Of a stretch of 64,000 nucleotides of DNA, positions 1 to 9,801 are shown one piece after another. Position 1 is the stretch's first letter, and the number at the start of each line of letters is the position of its first letter. Origin of the DNA: Zeugodacus cucurbitae (taxonomy: Eukaryota > Arthropoda > Insecta > Diptera > Tephritidae). Made by a program: the position numbers and the translations under genes. The stretch covers positions 29,068,001 to 29,132,000 of the forward strand of contig NC_071669.1 of the NCBI RefSeq assembly GCF_028554725.1. Reading direction: 5' to 3'. The notes under the pieces were generated by a model. The model was not told where the DNA came from and did no database searches. It saw only the letters and a list, made by a program, of their open reading frames with translations.

Positions 1-58
1 ATGCGACGGTATGCCATACATGACATGTAGTACAGACAAGTCTGCAAGTGTATTCAGT
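1..58. mobile_element. End of a Harbinger-like TIR element (family DDE-H), cut by window edge
   Basis: The first 54 bases match the right end of the longer element at 24173-25050 almost exactly. They end in the family's terminal repeat, whose inner strand reads aatacacttgcagacttgtc. A third copy lies at 50457-50975. The rest of this copy must lie before the window. After position 58 the sequence changes to a Tc1-type relic. Confidence 0.7.
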
Positions 59-59
59 G

Positions 60-700
60 CTTAAAATTGACTCTATTTTTTTATGGCGAAATTCTGTGGA
101 ATAGTTTTCCACTCGGTTTCCATTCGTCTACATTTTTTTTTAGACGACCGTACTTTTTCAGGTGAGACTAATAGGTTTCGATAGGGTTTACATCTGAATT
201 TCAAGACGGTCAATCTAAAACTGTCACCAAATAGTGGTGAAATTACTGCTTAGTGGTTGTGTGTTTTGGATCATTATCCCGCTAGTAAATCCATATTACG
301 GGCATATTAGAAAAATGGGCAAAAATCATAAATCGTTCATAATCTATATGTACTTAAATTTGCCAGTTTGTCCCTCAATATAGAATATAGACTCAATACC
401 GGACCATCACATTGTATTCCCAACATTACATCGGCGTTTCCATACATCAGTTGTTGTAGTGTACCTCGGTTCTTTCCGATCCGATTTTGTTTCCGCAGAA
501 AACAGTTTCACTTTTCTATTCACTTGTTGTCTAATGTATTTTAAAGCGATCTCCAAATGATGTTTTCGATTGCGATCTGAGAGCAGGGGCTTCTTTTAGG
601 AAATCCCTTTTCTGTCCAAAAACCGACAGATTTCGTTGCCATTTTTATGCGATCCTTTCGCAATTCGCGAATAATCAGCACGTTTCATATTGCTGTTGTT
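60..700 (-). pseudogene. Tc1-like transposase, heavily decayed
   Basis: Read on the minus strand with frame changes, this stretch shows Tc1 transposase blocks in the correct order. Near 480-570 is a segment like KLFSAETKSDRK, matching the second-Asp block (FSDETK). Near 240-310 is a DNDPKHT block (third Asp region). Near 100-200 there is a degraded segment resembling the SPDLNPIE-LW block. Many stops and shifts break it, so no protein can be made. The family moves DNA by cut and paste at TA sites. The terminal repeats were not identified. This is a different, more decayed copy than the one at 2030-2870. Confidence 0.55.
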
Positions 701-709
701 GTAGGATTT

Positions 710-945
710 CTCAAACCTTCCTGAAGCGGTAAGCCGAAACGAGGTTTTTCGACAGGGCTGGACCAAAGGGAAAGGGGAGTTGGAAGAGTGGGGTTTAAGG
801 GGCATGTAATGAGGTGTGGTCATATACTCAGTTTGTCGTTATGATCCTTCACACGTAGCATGTGGGCCTCATTATGAAGGTGCTTGACTGGAAACATCAA
901 GTGTCAACCTATGGTTGTCCGAAGAGCGGTATTTAGACTGGATAT
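710..945 (-). pseudogene. 3' fragment of a Jockey/X-like LINE with internal deletion
   Basis: The plus-strand text around 736-775 (gctggaccaaagggaaaggg) and 870-945 (ggcctcattatgaagg, gttgtccgaagagcgg) matches two separate parts of the 3' region of the LINE copy at 54989-57012, near 55080-55110 and 55570-55640. The segments between them are missing. So this is a short, internally deleted, old copy on the minus strand. No coding frame survives. Confidence 0.5.
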
Positions 946-2029
946 TTGAATATTATGACAGGTTTTTTTATTTTGCTGTCGTTTAAAATGCTCTACTTCC
1001 ACATGGAACTTATTTTATAGTTTTATTTTCACTATATATAAACCATTTACTATTATCGCCATCATTTTTCAAATATTAAGTGAATTCGAGATTTAACGAA
1101 TTACTGAATTTCTTGAAAATGGATGAATAATTTTCAAAGGAAATATTAGAAAATCCTTTCATAAAAATCTTAATTTGTAAAATAACTGAAAAATATAAAT
1201 GTGACCGATTTGATACCTCGAAAAATCCCATTCCTTTGGAATATAGAATTCGATTATTTTTACAGTTTACTCGTAAGTGAATTTCATGTGAATTGTAAAT
1301 CTTAAAATTATAATATGATTATTAAAAAGTTAAAAAAAAATTTTTTGTGGGATAAAATTACAAATTCACATAAATTGAAAATAAATATTAGTAAATAAAG
1401 AAAAGATGAAAAGCCCTTGATATCAATCCGGTATTACGTAAAATTTGGTATACAGTTGCATAATGTCAGTTTACTATCTAGTGATAATTTGTCAAGTTTC
1501 TGCTGGAAAAGTGTTTCTTTACTCAAAAAAATAGCAGAAGAGAGCGTCAGCTAATCGCATGAGCGCTGCTAGTTTCTGCTGGTGGAATTTTCGGTAGCAG
1601 CAGCTAGGACACATCAGATGTAGAAACAGCTGTTGAATGAATATGTAAATCTGGGCTGCTTTGAGCATTTGCTTTGATTTTGTTCTCTTTAATAATTTTT
1701 GTTTATTAAAATTAAATATTCAATAAATACCTCAAGAAAATTGATATTTGTGCACTGTTATTTTTCTCAATTTTTATTCAACCTCTGCATATTATATTGA
1801 TGTTTGATTTTTTTTTGTCAGATGTTAGTAAGTAGTATTTAAAGAAACATATACCATTCTAAAAGAAAAAGTAACCAAATTAATAAAACTGCATTTTATA
1901 TCATAGAAAATAGTTATTTGTGCAAAATTAAAAGTTTTAGTTAAGTATTAACTTTTAAATATGTATACAATTTGAATGAAATGTTTTCGAATTATTAATA
2001 TGAAATTGGGCCCCGTTCTTGTTTTTCAA
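946..2029. other. AT-rich stretch without a recognisable gene
   Basis: No frame of note was seen on either strand. The bases are strongly AT-rich with homopolymer runs. A short segment near 1497-1520 (caagtttctgctggaaaag) recurs near 41410-41440, hinting at another low-copy repeat, but boundaries are not clear. Confidence 0.4.
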
Positions 2030-2870
2030 AAGTTTTAGCCAATTTGTCATAGAATTGCCCAACTTTTACGGTACTGAAACTTTATCTTCGCCCATTCCTC
2101 CTCAATAGTTTGTTTCAGCTGTCATACTGCTTTGTTCAGCTAAAAAATGTTGGGGAAAGTATGTCCCATAAATCCTCTATTTAATTCAGATCTAGACTTA
2201 ATGACGGACACCTAAGTTAGGGAATATTACGCGACTTAAAAAGGGATTCAGGATACCCAGCGACGTGGATATGCGCGTTAACCTGCTGGAACACCCAGTT
2301 GTCGCCATGATAAGCGTTAGAAAACGTGATAAATTCAATGTCCAGCAATTCCATATAAATTTGGCTTTCATACGACTCGGGACAGGGAAAATGGAAGACT
2401 TCTCTTTGGTGCTAAGAGCAGCCCACAACATTAGAGATTCACCGCCATGTTTGCGGTTATAGTAATTATGGCGAGGGTGCCGTAGATCCCTCCAATACTT
2501 ATTATTCATCTAAATTTGATGTTTCCTCATCACTAAATATCAAATTTTGAAACTCTACTTCTTAGAATTTGTATTTTTCGAAAAAGGATGCATGTGTTTT
2601 TGTGAAGATTATAAAGGGTATAACTTTGCATTCATATTTAAGATTTAAGTCTCCTTTCAAAATTTGTTGTAGACGTTCTCTTGGCACTTATAGACTGAGT
2701 AGCCAACTTGCGAATAGGCCATTTGGTACGTTCATTTATCGAAAATTTTGGTCCAGTACGCTTATTTTTCGATGCCACATTACTTTAGCAGTATTTACAT
2801 AATTTTGTATAACATCTTTGTTCATAATCTCAATCTTGATCTGACGAAATTTCGGTTCAAAGTCACATTT
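2030..2870 (-). pseudogene. Tc1-like transposase pseudogene
   Basis: The longest open piece (2198-2509) begins MNNKYWRDLRHPRHNYYNRK and contains GGESLMLWAALS, the Tc1 block usually written GGGS-MVWG. A frameshift follows; in the next frame come NWVFQQVNAHIH (usual FQQDNA-IH, so the third catalytic-region Asp is lost to Val) and a SPDLNP-type block ending near IEDLWD. Upstream pieces up to about 2870 continue the N-terminal half with stops. The family role is DNA transposition in the nucleus; this copy is dead. Terminal repeats were not located. Confidence 0.7.
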
Positions 2871-3468
2871 TTAAATAAAATGAAAGTTAGTTGTTTTTAT
2901 AAACATGGAATTATTTTTCAATTATTGCTTACATTCTCGTTAGTTGTTTCTATATTTTCAATAGTATTGTCGTCTATGTTTTGTGGGGCAAACAGAGATA
3001 AAGCATTAATAAACATAACTGCATACTTAGAATTAAGCAATTGTTTTTTTCTTTTGAGAATTGCAAAAAAAATTGTTGCACAAATATCAATTTTTCTGAG
3101 GTTAATAACGATGAAAACTAAAATTGTGAATGTTTAATCTAATTAGAATTTGATATAAACGATAATATACGGGCAATTAATTAATTGATTGTTTGTTATT
3201 AAAAAAGTCAACTGAATTTTTACTGTCATTCATTTACTTCAGTTTAAAAGATCTTGAATAACAATTAATTCAATATCATATTGATTCATTTTTAAGTTGT
3301 AATACCACGTAAGGCACACTTCCGATTTCTTTGGCGACGGAATCTGAAAATACCGTTGGAAAGAGGAACGCCTGATTAAAAAATATAGATATATATTATA
3401 GATATTCGACTTAAAGCGCCGCCAAAGGCCAAACTTCGGACAGCTCTGGTTTTGTCTCGACTGGAGAG
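2871..3468. other. Unclassified AT-rich DNA with short Rep-K/Rep-F pieces
   Basis: No gene-like frame. From about 3310 to 3420 there is text shared with other places in the window: a 'ttggcgacggaatctgaaa' segment (compare 30690-31000) and 'aaagcgccgccaaaggcc' (compare the Rep-F units at 13270-13410). These are fragments of dispersed repeats. Confidence 0.4.
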
Positions 3469-3981
3469 ATTTTTATACTCTACAAAAAAACTCTCCAAAA
3501 AAACAAAGTTGCTAAGAGAGTGTAATAGTTTTGTTCATATAACGATTATTTGTAACACCCAAAACTAAACCAGTTAGATATAGAGTAATATATACCCAAG
3601 TGATCAGGGTGAAGAGTGAAGTTCGAATCCGGATGTCTGTCTGTCTGTCCGTCTGTGTACTGTAACTTGAGTAAAAATTAAGATATTTTGATGAAACTTG
3701 GTACACGTGTTTCTTGGCACTATAGGAAGGTTGCTTTCGAAGATGGACGAAATCGGACCACTGCCACGCCCTAAAAAAAACACATAAAGTGCCATAACTA
3801 GGCCATAAATAAATCTATGAAAGTAAAAATTTGGTCCAAAAGATCGCACTATTAAGGGGCATATTTTGACGTAATTTTTTTGGGGAAGTGGGCGTAGCCC
3901 CGCCCCTACTAAGTTTTTTGTACATATCTCGTAAACTACTAAAGCTATATCAACCAAACTTTCTAGAGTCGTTTCTTTTAG
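3469..3981 (-). repeat. Rep-A copy, truncated (family label mine)
   Basis: Rep-A is the most frequent repeat here. Read in its own direction it starts caagtaaggaagggctaag, continues ttcgggtgtaaccgaac and tatactctcgcaa, has an internal acggacggacagacag simple repeat, and ends ttgcgagagtataaaaa. This copy runs on the minus strand from the tail end at 3469 and stops at about 3981, next to the 3' end of a Jockey element. It has no real coding capacity, although chance open frames occur in it and its sister copies. Confidence 0.75.
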
Positions 3982-4051
3982 CACAGATTATTTTTTTTTT
4001 TCAATATTTCCTTATTTATTGAATCTGCTTGTTTTTAAGCCTAACAACAAG

Positions 4052-4888
4052 TTATAAAATCTTAGATATATATTTCAATCCGCTGTCCTCAACTTCTTTC
4101 TTTACCATAGGGATACTAAGATCTTTATGGATATTTTCATTGCGCATGTACCATGGTGAGCATGTGATTGTTCTAAGCATTTTCGATTGGAACCTTTGTA
4201 TTATATCGATATTTGTTGCACAGGTCGTACCCCACAGTTGAATGCCGTACATCCAAATCGGCTTTATGACCGCATTGTATAAAAGCACTTTGTTGTCTAG
4301 GTTTAGAGTTTTTATTTAAAAGCCAATTTAAATTTGCAGCTCTTATCTTCATGCACGTTATTTTACTAGATATATGTTTTCTCCACGTAAGCCTTCTATC
4401 TAGGTGAATGCCAAGATAGGTAACTTCATTCGCTTGAGGCACTAGAATATTGTTCATTTTTACTGCCGGGCACATTTTTGGTCTTAGGGAAAATGTAACA
4501 TGCTTGCACTTTTGTTCATTTACATTTATACGCCAGTTTGCTAGCCATTCTTCGACAGAACTTAAGTGCATCGCTAATATTCTTGATGCTATAATGGGGC
4601 ATTTGTTTACGACTCTAAAACTGTGTCATCCGCAAAAGTTGATGTCAAGACATTATTAGCAGTTGGAAGATCAGCCGTATATATGATGTATAGAATTGGG
4701 CCTAAAACACTGCCCTGTGGTACTCCAGCCCTTATTGAACGTTCATCAGATATAAAATCACCTACTTTTACTGCAAATTTTCTATTTTTTAAATAGGACT
4801 CCAAGGTTTTATGCAATTGGAAAGGTAAACTTTTTTTAATCTTATACAAAAGTCCTTCATGCCACACTTTATCAAACGCCTGAGCCAC
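4052..4888 (-). pseudogene. Jockey ORF2 reverse transcriptase and C-terminus, frameshifted
   Basis: Piece 4888-4607 reads AFDKVWHEGLLYKIKKSLP, then RAGVPQGSVLGPILY and TFADDTVLES; FADD is the polymerase active site with both Asp present. It shifts into a piece at 4571-4173 (WRINVNEQKCKHVTF, VTYLGIHLDRRLTWRKHI), then into 4288-4052 (KPIWMYGIQLWG, QRFQSKMLRTIT, PWYMRNENIHKDL), which is the typical Jockey C-terminus. In life the enzyme would reverse-transcribe the element RNA at a nicked target. Frameshifts near 4600 and 4290 make this copy non-functional. Confidence 0.85.
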
Positions 4889-4890
4889 AT

Positions 4891-5920
4891 CTAGAAATAT
4901 AGCAGAACAGTACTCTCTATGTTCGAATGGTGCGTTGGTATTACATTATTTTCATGAAAGAAAGGAGACGTCTTTGATAGTAAACCTTTTTCAAATATTT
5001 TAGAAAGACAGGGTAGAAGACTGATTGGTCTGTATGAAGACGGCTGTGTCTGGTCTTTCCCGGGTTTATCTATCATGTTTATCTGCGACTTTTTCCATTA
5101 AAATGGGATAGGATCCGAAACTAAAAATTGCATTAAAGAGCAAGGAGAGCACTGTTAAAGCAATATTTGGTAACTCAATTAGCTTTTTTGGAGTAATATT
5201 ATCGTGGACTGACGATTTTTTTGGGTTAAGCTCTTTTATAATACTAACAATTTCAGTAGTTGAAGTCGTTGAATAGACCCAAGGGACTCTTTTGTGGTAC
5301 TGTGGATGATTGGCAACTTAAAATTGTTCTTTGGACAATTTGATTGAAATACCTTTTCTAGGTGATTTGCAAAACAATTTGCCTTATCTTCGTCACTTCG
5401 TGCCCAATTACCATTTGACTGTCTTATAGGCATGTTGGAATCTACCGGTGGCTTAAAAGACTTTTGGGCTTTCCAAAGAGAGTTTTGCTTGCTAGAATTT
5501 GGACACAGTTCTTTATATAATTTTCAGTGCTGTATTCTTCCTCGCGTTTAAGCGCTTTTTTTAACTTACGTACAGCAGATTTCAGTTGAAGCTGAGTAGA
5601 AGGAGAGCGATGTATCTGCCATTCGCACCTTTTTAGCTCGCCTTTTTTCGTTCACAAGCTTTTCTATTCCATTATTAGTGATTTTTCTAAAAACCTTAAT
5701 GTTTCTTTTTGGTGTTTGCCAAGACAGCTGCAACTATCATGGGCTGTTCGCATAACTTTATTAGTACAGGAGATTGATCAGAAGATAAGTCAGTACATGT
5801 ATCTGCTGTTATTAGCGATCTTTCTATATTTTTGACTATAACAAAATCTATTAAGTCTGGTATTTTGTTTCTATCACTAGGCCAGTATGTCGGCTTACCA
5901 GGAGATATTATATCAAGGTT
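4891..5920 (-). pseudogene. Jockey ORF2 middle part (between endonuclease and RT core), broken
   Basis: Open pieces on the minus strand carry recognisable N-terminal RT text: 5076-4891 begins MIDKPGKDQTQPSSYRPISL, the PG-K--SYRPISLL block of Jockey RT, and 5433-5236 has RSDEDKANCFANHLEKVFQ, typical of the linker before the RT. Between 5440 and 5920 the minus strand still carries linker and endonuclease text but with stops. It belongs to the same element as its neighbours and has no separate function. Confidence 0.7.
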
Positions 5921-5926
5921 ATTGTG

Positions 5927-6415
5927 CTAATTTATAATAGTGTAGTACAGCTGCCGTCCTTTCGGATTAATAAGACGTGAGCCCCAGTACATGTGTTTTG
6001 CATTGTAATCTCCACCTGCTAGAAATCTTGGACCTGGCGTTCCAAAAAAGTGTTGAAATTCACAATCTGTAATTTTAAAGCGAGGTGGACAATATATAGC
6101 AGTTAGGTTGAGGTCAGAACCCCGATTTTGCAAAGATATTGTTGTAGCCTGTAACTGGGCTGTAGCATGCGGTTCTAAAGCGTGGTGGCTTAACCGATTT
6201 CTAACCAATACTGCTGTTCCACCGTGCGCCTTTCCATCTGGATGATTTGTAGCATGAAGTCTATATCCCGGTATAAAGAAGTTGTTCTTATTTGTTAAAT
6301 GAGTTTCTGACAGTAGCATAACATCTATGCCTTTTTCAGTCAGAAATCGTATTATCTCCATTTTGTGTTCGTTTATACCATTGGCATTCCATATACCAAT
6401 ATTTAGTATACTCAT
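5927..6415 (-). pseudogene. Jockey ORF2 apurinic-like endonuclease domain
   Basis: Starts MSILNIGIWNANGINEHKME, the usual beginning of Jockey ORF2 with the N--GI signature. It continues with LLSETHL (catalytic Glu region), GYRLHATNHPDGKAHGGTAV, and LAGGDYNAKHMYWGS (the GD-NAKH active-site block). The 162-residue piece covers most of the roughly 220-residue domain, then breaks by frameshift near 5927. This domain nicks target DNA to prime reverse transcription. The ATG directly follows the end of ORF1 on this strand (overlap of a few bases around 6412-6415), as is common for Jockey. Confidence 0.85.
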
Positions 6416-7321
6416 TTTTTAGATAATAAGGTCTGTAGCATTTGGTTTTGTGATTTGATTAAATCTTGCATCATGTTTTGCATGCTAGACATAAATTGTG
6501 TCATACATTGAGTAAGGTTTAGGATCATATTTTCAATACCTCCATTAGGTGGATTTTGGGGTTGTTGCATTTGCACAACGCTGCCTTTTAGCACATTTGC
6601 ATAGCTTCCTTGGATATGACTATTCTTAGAATTACCAGGTTTCGAACTCTTCAACGGTAATTCTACGATGTAACAAATATTTTAAGTTGTATATTGGATG
6701 GGTTTCATTCTTTTTAATTGGGTTAGAGTTTAGCAGCAATTCGATTTTAAACATTGGTTGTGGTACCTTATTTCTATTGAAGATATTTACCACATTTTTA
6801 ATTCCAAAGCCGCATTCTTCAAGGGTTTCTTTGACATCATTACATTCTACCGAAGACTCTATGCCTTTTACAACAACAACTAGGCCTTTCGAGCTCTTCA
6901 GTTGATAAGAATAATAGTTTTTATTGTTATTTGACAAAAATTTCACGATATCCATACAACTTTTCTCAGTGTAGGACTGTATTTTAGTTTCATCTATATT
7001 GCCTTTTTTCAAAGGCACTATATGAAAATTGTTAGTACCTACAATTTCACTTAGTTTTGCAACAAGTACAATTGAGCTACGCTCTCGCAAATATGTATAT
7101 TGGCGGCGGCTTGTCGCATCGTCGTTCGATCCACTACTTAGTATGGCAAATCTGTTGCAATTTAAAGTTGCTGGTTTATTTGTATCAAGTGTGGCGGGTT
7201 GGAATTTTTTGGAATTGACCGCTGACTTTAAAGGACTTGATTTCCTTTTAATATTGACGTAGCGGTCAATACCAATCTGTACAGATGGTGTTTTTCTTTT
7301 TGGTACATGCTCACCTTGCAT
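6412..7321 (-). pseudogene. Jockey ORF1 (gag-like RNA-binding protein), zinc knuckles missing
   Basis: Two overlapping minus-strand frames. 7321-6632 starts MQGEHVPKRKTPSVQIGIDR and contains a segment with YQLKSSKGLVVVVKGIESSV and NIFNRNKVPQPMFKIEL, which resembles the PRE_C2HC-type domain of Jockey-family gag proteins, and ends LLHRRITVEEFETW. 6654-6412 continues with SHIQGSYANVLKG and a Gln/Met-rich tail. In relatives the CCHC zinc knuckles lie between these two parts; here they are absent and a frameshift marks the junction near 6640, so an internal deletion is likely. ORF1 normally coats the element RNA. Confidence 0.8.
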
Positions 7322-7566
7322 TGTTTTCCCCTTTGGTGTCAGCTCGTTTGCTGGTACCTGCTTGCTTGCTATTATCTGCTGTTTTGTTGTTGTGCACTTG
7401 CTGTTTTGTTCTGCTTCTGCTGATCGGCAGAGCGCTTCGATGACTCATCTTTCTCACCGTTGGATTGTTTGTTGGAGCAGATTGTTGTGCATTCAGAGAA
7501 TGAATTAATTTTCACTGCCATAATAATTAGAACAAAATCTTATAATGTCTCCTCTAGTAAACCGTA

Positions 7567-7823
7567 CACAGATTGAAATAACGACGATTTATCCTTCTTT
7601 CCAAGCTTTCTTTACCCAATTGTGATGAGTTTGAACGTAAAAGTAGTGAATTCATGAGGCATTAGTGTTTTGACGATTGCAAATACATCAAGTTCAGCTA
7701 AATGCACGGTATTTTTGTACATTACTAATTTGCTTTAAAATGGATAAATGCGCGAGTTGAAGCAAATCAACGCCGCTAATGCAAATTAGTGCTGCCATCT
7801 GTCTAGGCTATTATATTAGCTGT
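7567..7823. other. Unique-looking spacer without a gene
   Basis: Between the Jockey 5' end and the Rep-B copy no frame, repeat or RNA gene was recognised. Confidence 0.4.
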
Positions 7824-8302
7824 AATCGATTTTACATGTGAAAGCAACAACAAAGTTATCTAGTTGAAGTCGTACAGGAGAGTACGCGGATACCTCATTA
7901 AAAATTCTATCGCCGCTTGCGGAGTGCTGCCAAATTGTTTTACATATGTAGACTATTCACAATGGTAAAAACGACTCAAAGGACAAATTTTAGACAAAAA
8001 TAGCAATACACATATATATTTTTGTAGTTTTTACTTTGAAATACATTTTAATTGATTAAATAAAACGTAAGACATAGACACAGCTTGAAACAAAGGGATA
8101 ACAAAAATATTTTTGTGCAGATTTAAGTATTTATCCACCTAAGAAAATGGTTCAGCACTATTGCGCATTGTTAAGAGGACATTTTAGCACAGGCAGAGGG
8201 AAACAAAGAGAAAAAAAATATTTTTGTGCAGATTTAAGTGTTTCTTCACTTAGCGTTCTTTTGGCTTCTCTATAACGCTTAGTCAATCGATGACAGCTGT
8301 TA
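7824..8302 (-). mobile_element. Rep-B TIR element, copy 1
   Basis: Rep-B has terminal inverted repeats close to agctgtcatcgattgg. This copy begins gctgtaatcgat at 7824 and ends atcgatgacagct at 8301. Inside it shares long text with the copy split across 54704-59197 (for example gcaacaacaaagttatctag and taagaggacattttagcaca). The flanks are Rep-A sequence at the same Rep-A position as in the other copy. No transposase is encoded. Confidence 0.65.
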
Positions 8303-8384
8303 ATAAAAATAAATAAGCAAATTCCGAGAGTATAAAATATTCGCTCACACCCGAACTTAGCCCTTCCTTACTTGTTTATATACA
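8303..8384 (-). repeat. Rep-A head fragment
   Basis: Reverse complement of the first 80 bases of Rep-A (compare 26303-26375): tttatactctcgcaa-type text followed by the ccgaacttagcccttcctta start. It lies between Rep-B copy 1 and Rep-C copy 1 and is part of the composite block discussed in the findings. Confidence 0.75.
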
Positions 8385-8663
8385 TATTTGACGCAGAAAA
8401 AAGTTCTAAGAAAAGAATTATGGTATGCAAATAAATAAAACGCAGTGTTGCAAAATTCTTCACATGTGGTTTCTAAGAATTGGCAACGCTCGGTTTCCAC
8501 CTAATTGTAAACACAGAAACATGTTCAGCTATTAAAGTGCTAAGTGATTTTTAAAATAAGTATTTTTTGCTTAAAAAGCCTTAAATAAATGTAAAATTTT
8601 AATGTAATTGAATGTTAACAGTGTAATTTTCAATATGTGAAGTGAAAAATGTGATGTGTATTA
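8385..8663 (-). repeat. Rep-C copy 1
   Basis: Rep-C is an AT-rich dispersed unit with landmarks gaacatgtttctgtgttcac, aagcaaaaattacttatttt and cattcaattaaattcaaatt. Here it is on the minus strand. Other copies: 25935-26302, 53400-53447 with 54399-54627, 30290-30510, 31310-31465, 13000-13140 and 60400-60570. No coding capacity. Confidence 0.65.
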
Positions 8664-8810
8664 TAGTATGTTTACATACATATGAAAATAATCTCGTTCT
8701 AAGCTCGTTCAATAATCTAACCGTTTACATATAGCCAAATGAGATTATCAATTGTCAAATGTGTTGTATTTGTTGTTGTGTTACACATCTTTCTCTCGCT
8801 GTTGGTCATT
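8664..8810 (-). mobile_element. MITE-D copy 1, truncated
   Basis: MITE-D is a roughly 350 bp element with inverted ends tagtatgtttacatat and 3 bp TWA target duplications (see 14242-14587). This copy has only the right part, starting tagtatgtttacat at 8664 and cut by the tail of Rep-A at about 8810. Confidence 0.75.
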
Positions 8811-9700
8811 TTTATACTCTCGCAACAAAGTTGCTAAGAGAATACTATAGTTTTGTTCACATTACGGTTGTTTGTAACACCCAAAACTAAACGAGTTAGA
8901 TATAGAAAAATTTGGTATGAAGGATCGCACTATGGAGGGGCACATGTGAATGTAATTTTTTTTGGGAAGTGGTCGTGGCCCCGCCCCCAAATAGTTTTTT
9001 TGTACATATCTCACTTCTTAATACCGTCCAAAAATGAAAGAAATCGGATAATAACCACGCCCACCTCCCATACAAAGGTTAGGTTGAAAATTACTAAGAG
9101 AAATGGCAGATGGAAGCTGCACTCATATTTTTTCACAAAATGGAAAATGGGCGTGGCATCTCACACTTATGAGTCAAAAACCATATCTCAGTAACTACTC
9201 GACAGATTTCAATGAAATTCGGTATATAGCATTTTCTTGACACCCTGATGACACGTGTGGAAAATTGATGAAATCGGTTTACAACTACGACAACTTTCCA
9301 TATAACTCAATTTTAAATTCCATCTGATTCCTTCACTTTATAATATATATACATTAGGAACCAATGAAGATAGCGAAATAAAAGTTTACATAAATACTGT
9401 TTATGATCCGTGACATCACTTGTGAAATAATTGTCGAGATCGGACTAAAACTTTTCAAGACCCCGGATATCGAATTTGAACAACTCACCGAAAATAATTT
9501 TTCACCGAAAATATCGGTAAATCTCTCAGATATCTTAATTTAATTCAGAGAAAAACTTTTACTTCTAATAGTGTCTCTCTGTATCAGAAATGGTTAAAAT
9601 CGGGTCATAACTTCCCCGAGCTCTCATATAGCTAATTATAGGATTTTCGAAAATTCGGCTTAATAGCTTATAAATCGGCTAATATATGAAATTTCTTAGC
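8811..9700 (-). repeat. Rep-A copy 2
   Basis: Minus-strand copy beginning with the tail (tttttatactctcgcaaca) and running through the middle sections with cgtggccccgccccc and accacgcccacctcccat text, then the segment shared with 27100-27360. It fades out near 9700. The acggacag simple-repeat segment is missing, so it has an internal deletion. Chance frames inside it are not genes. Confidence 0.7.
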
Positions 9701-9801
9701 CAAATTAAATGAGCATACAATCTTAGATATAATGTATGTTCGTGATGAAAATGAGTTTAATCGGCTCAGGATTAAACATATTGAAATACCATGTGTTATA
9801 A

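Larger units (their letters stand above)
3990..7566 (-). mobile_element. Jockey-clade LINE, near complete but decayed
   Basis: A minus-strand non-LTR retrotransposon. Its 3' poly(A) appears as a T run at 3991-4001, and the order of parts in its own direction is gag-like ORF1 (7321-6412), endonuclease (6415-5927), reverse transcriptase (about 5430-4600) and C-terminal region (4571-4052). The 8-base string cacagatt flanks it at 3982-3989 and 7567-7574, a candidate target duplication. Several frameshifts break ORF2. A 5'-truncated sister copy with the same 3' end sits at 29473-29831. The family copies itself by target-primed reverse transcription. Confidence 0.85.

Noticed and set aside
596..823. 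75-codon minus-strand frame
   Set aside because: Crosses from a LINE tail fragment into a Tc1 relic; a chimera by chance.
2748..3137. 129-codon plus-strand frame with hydrophobic stretches
   Set aside because: It overlaps the antisense side of a Tc1 transposase relic, has low-complexity AT-driven composition and no recognisable domain.
9732..9801. ATG and 23 codons before the LINE endonuclease text
   Set aside because: They precede the target duplication and are host DNA that happens to be in frame.
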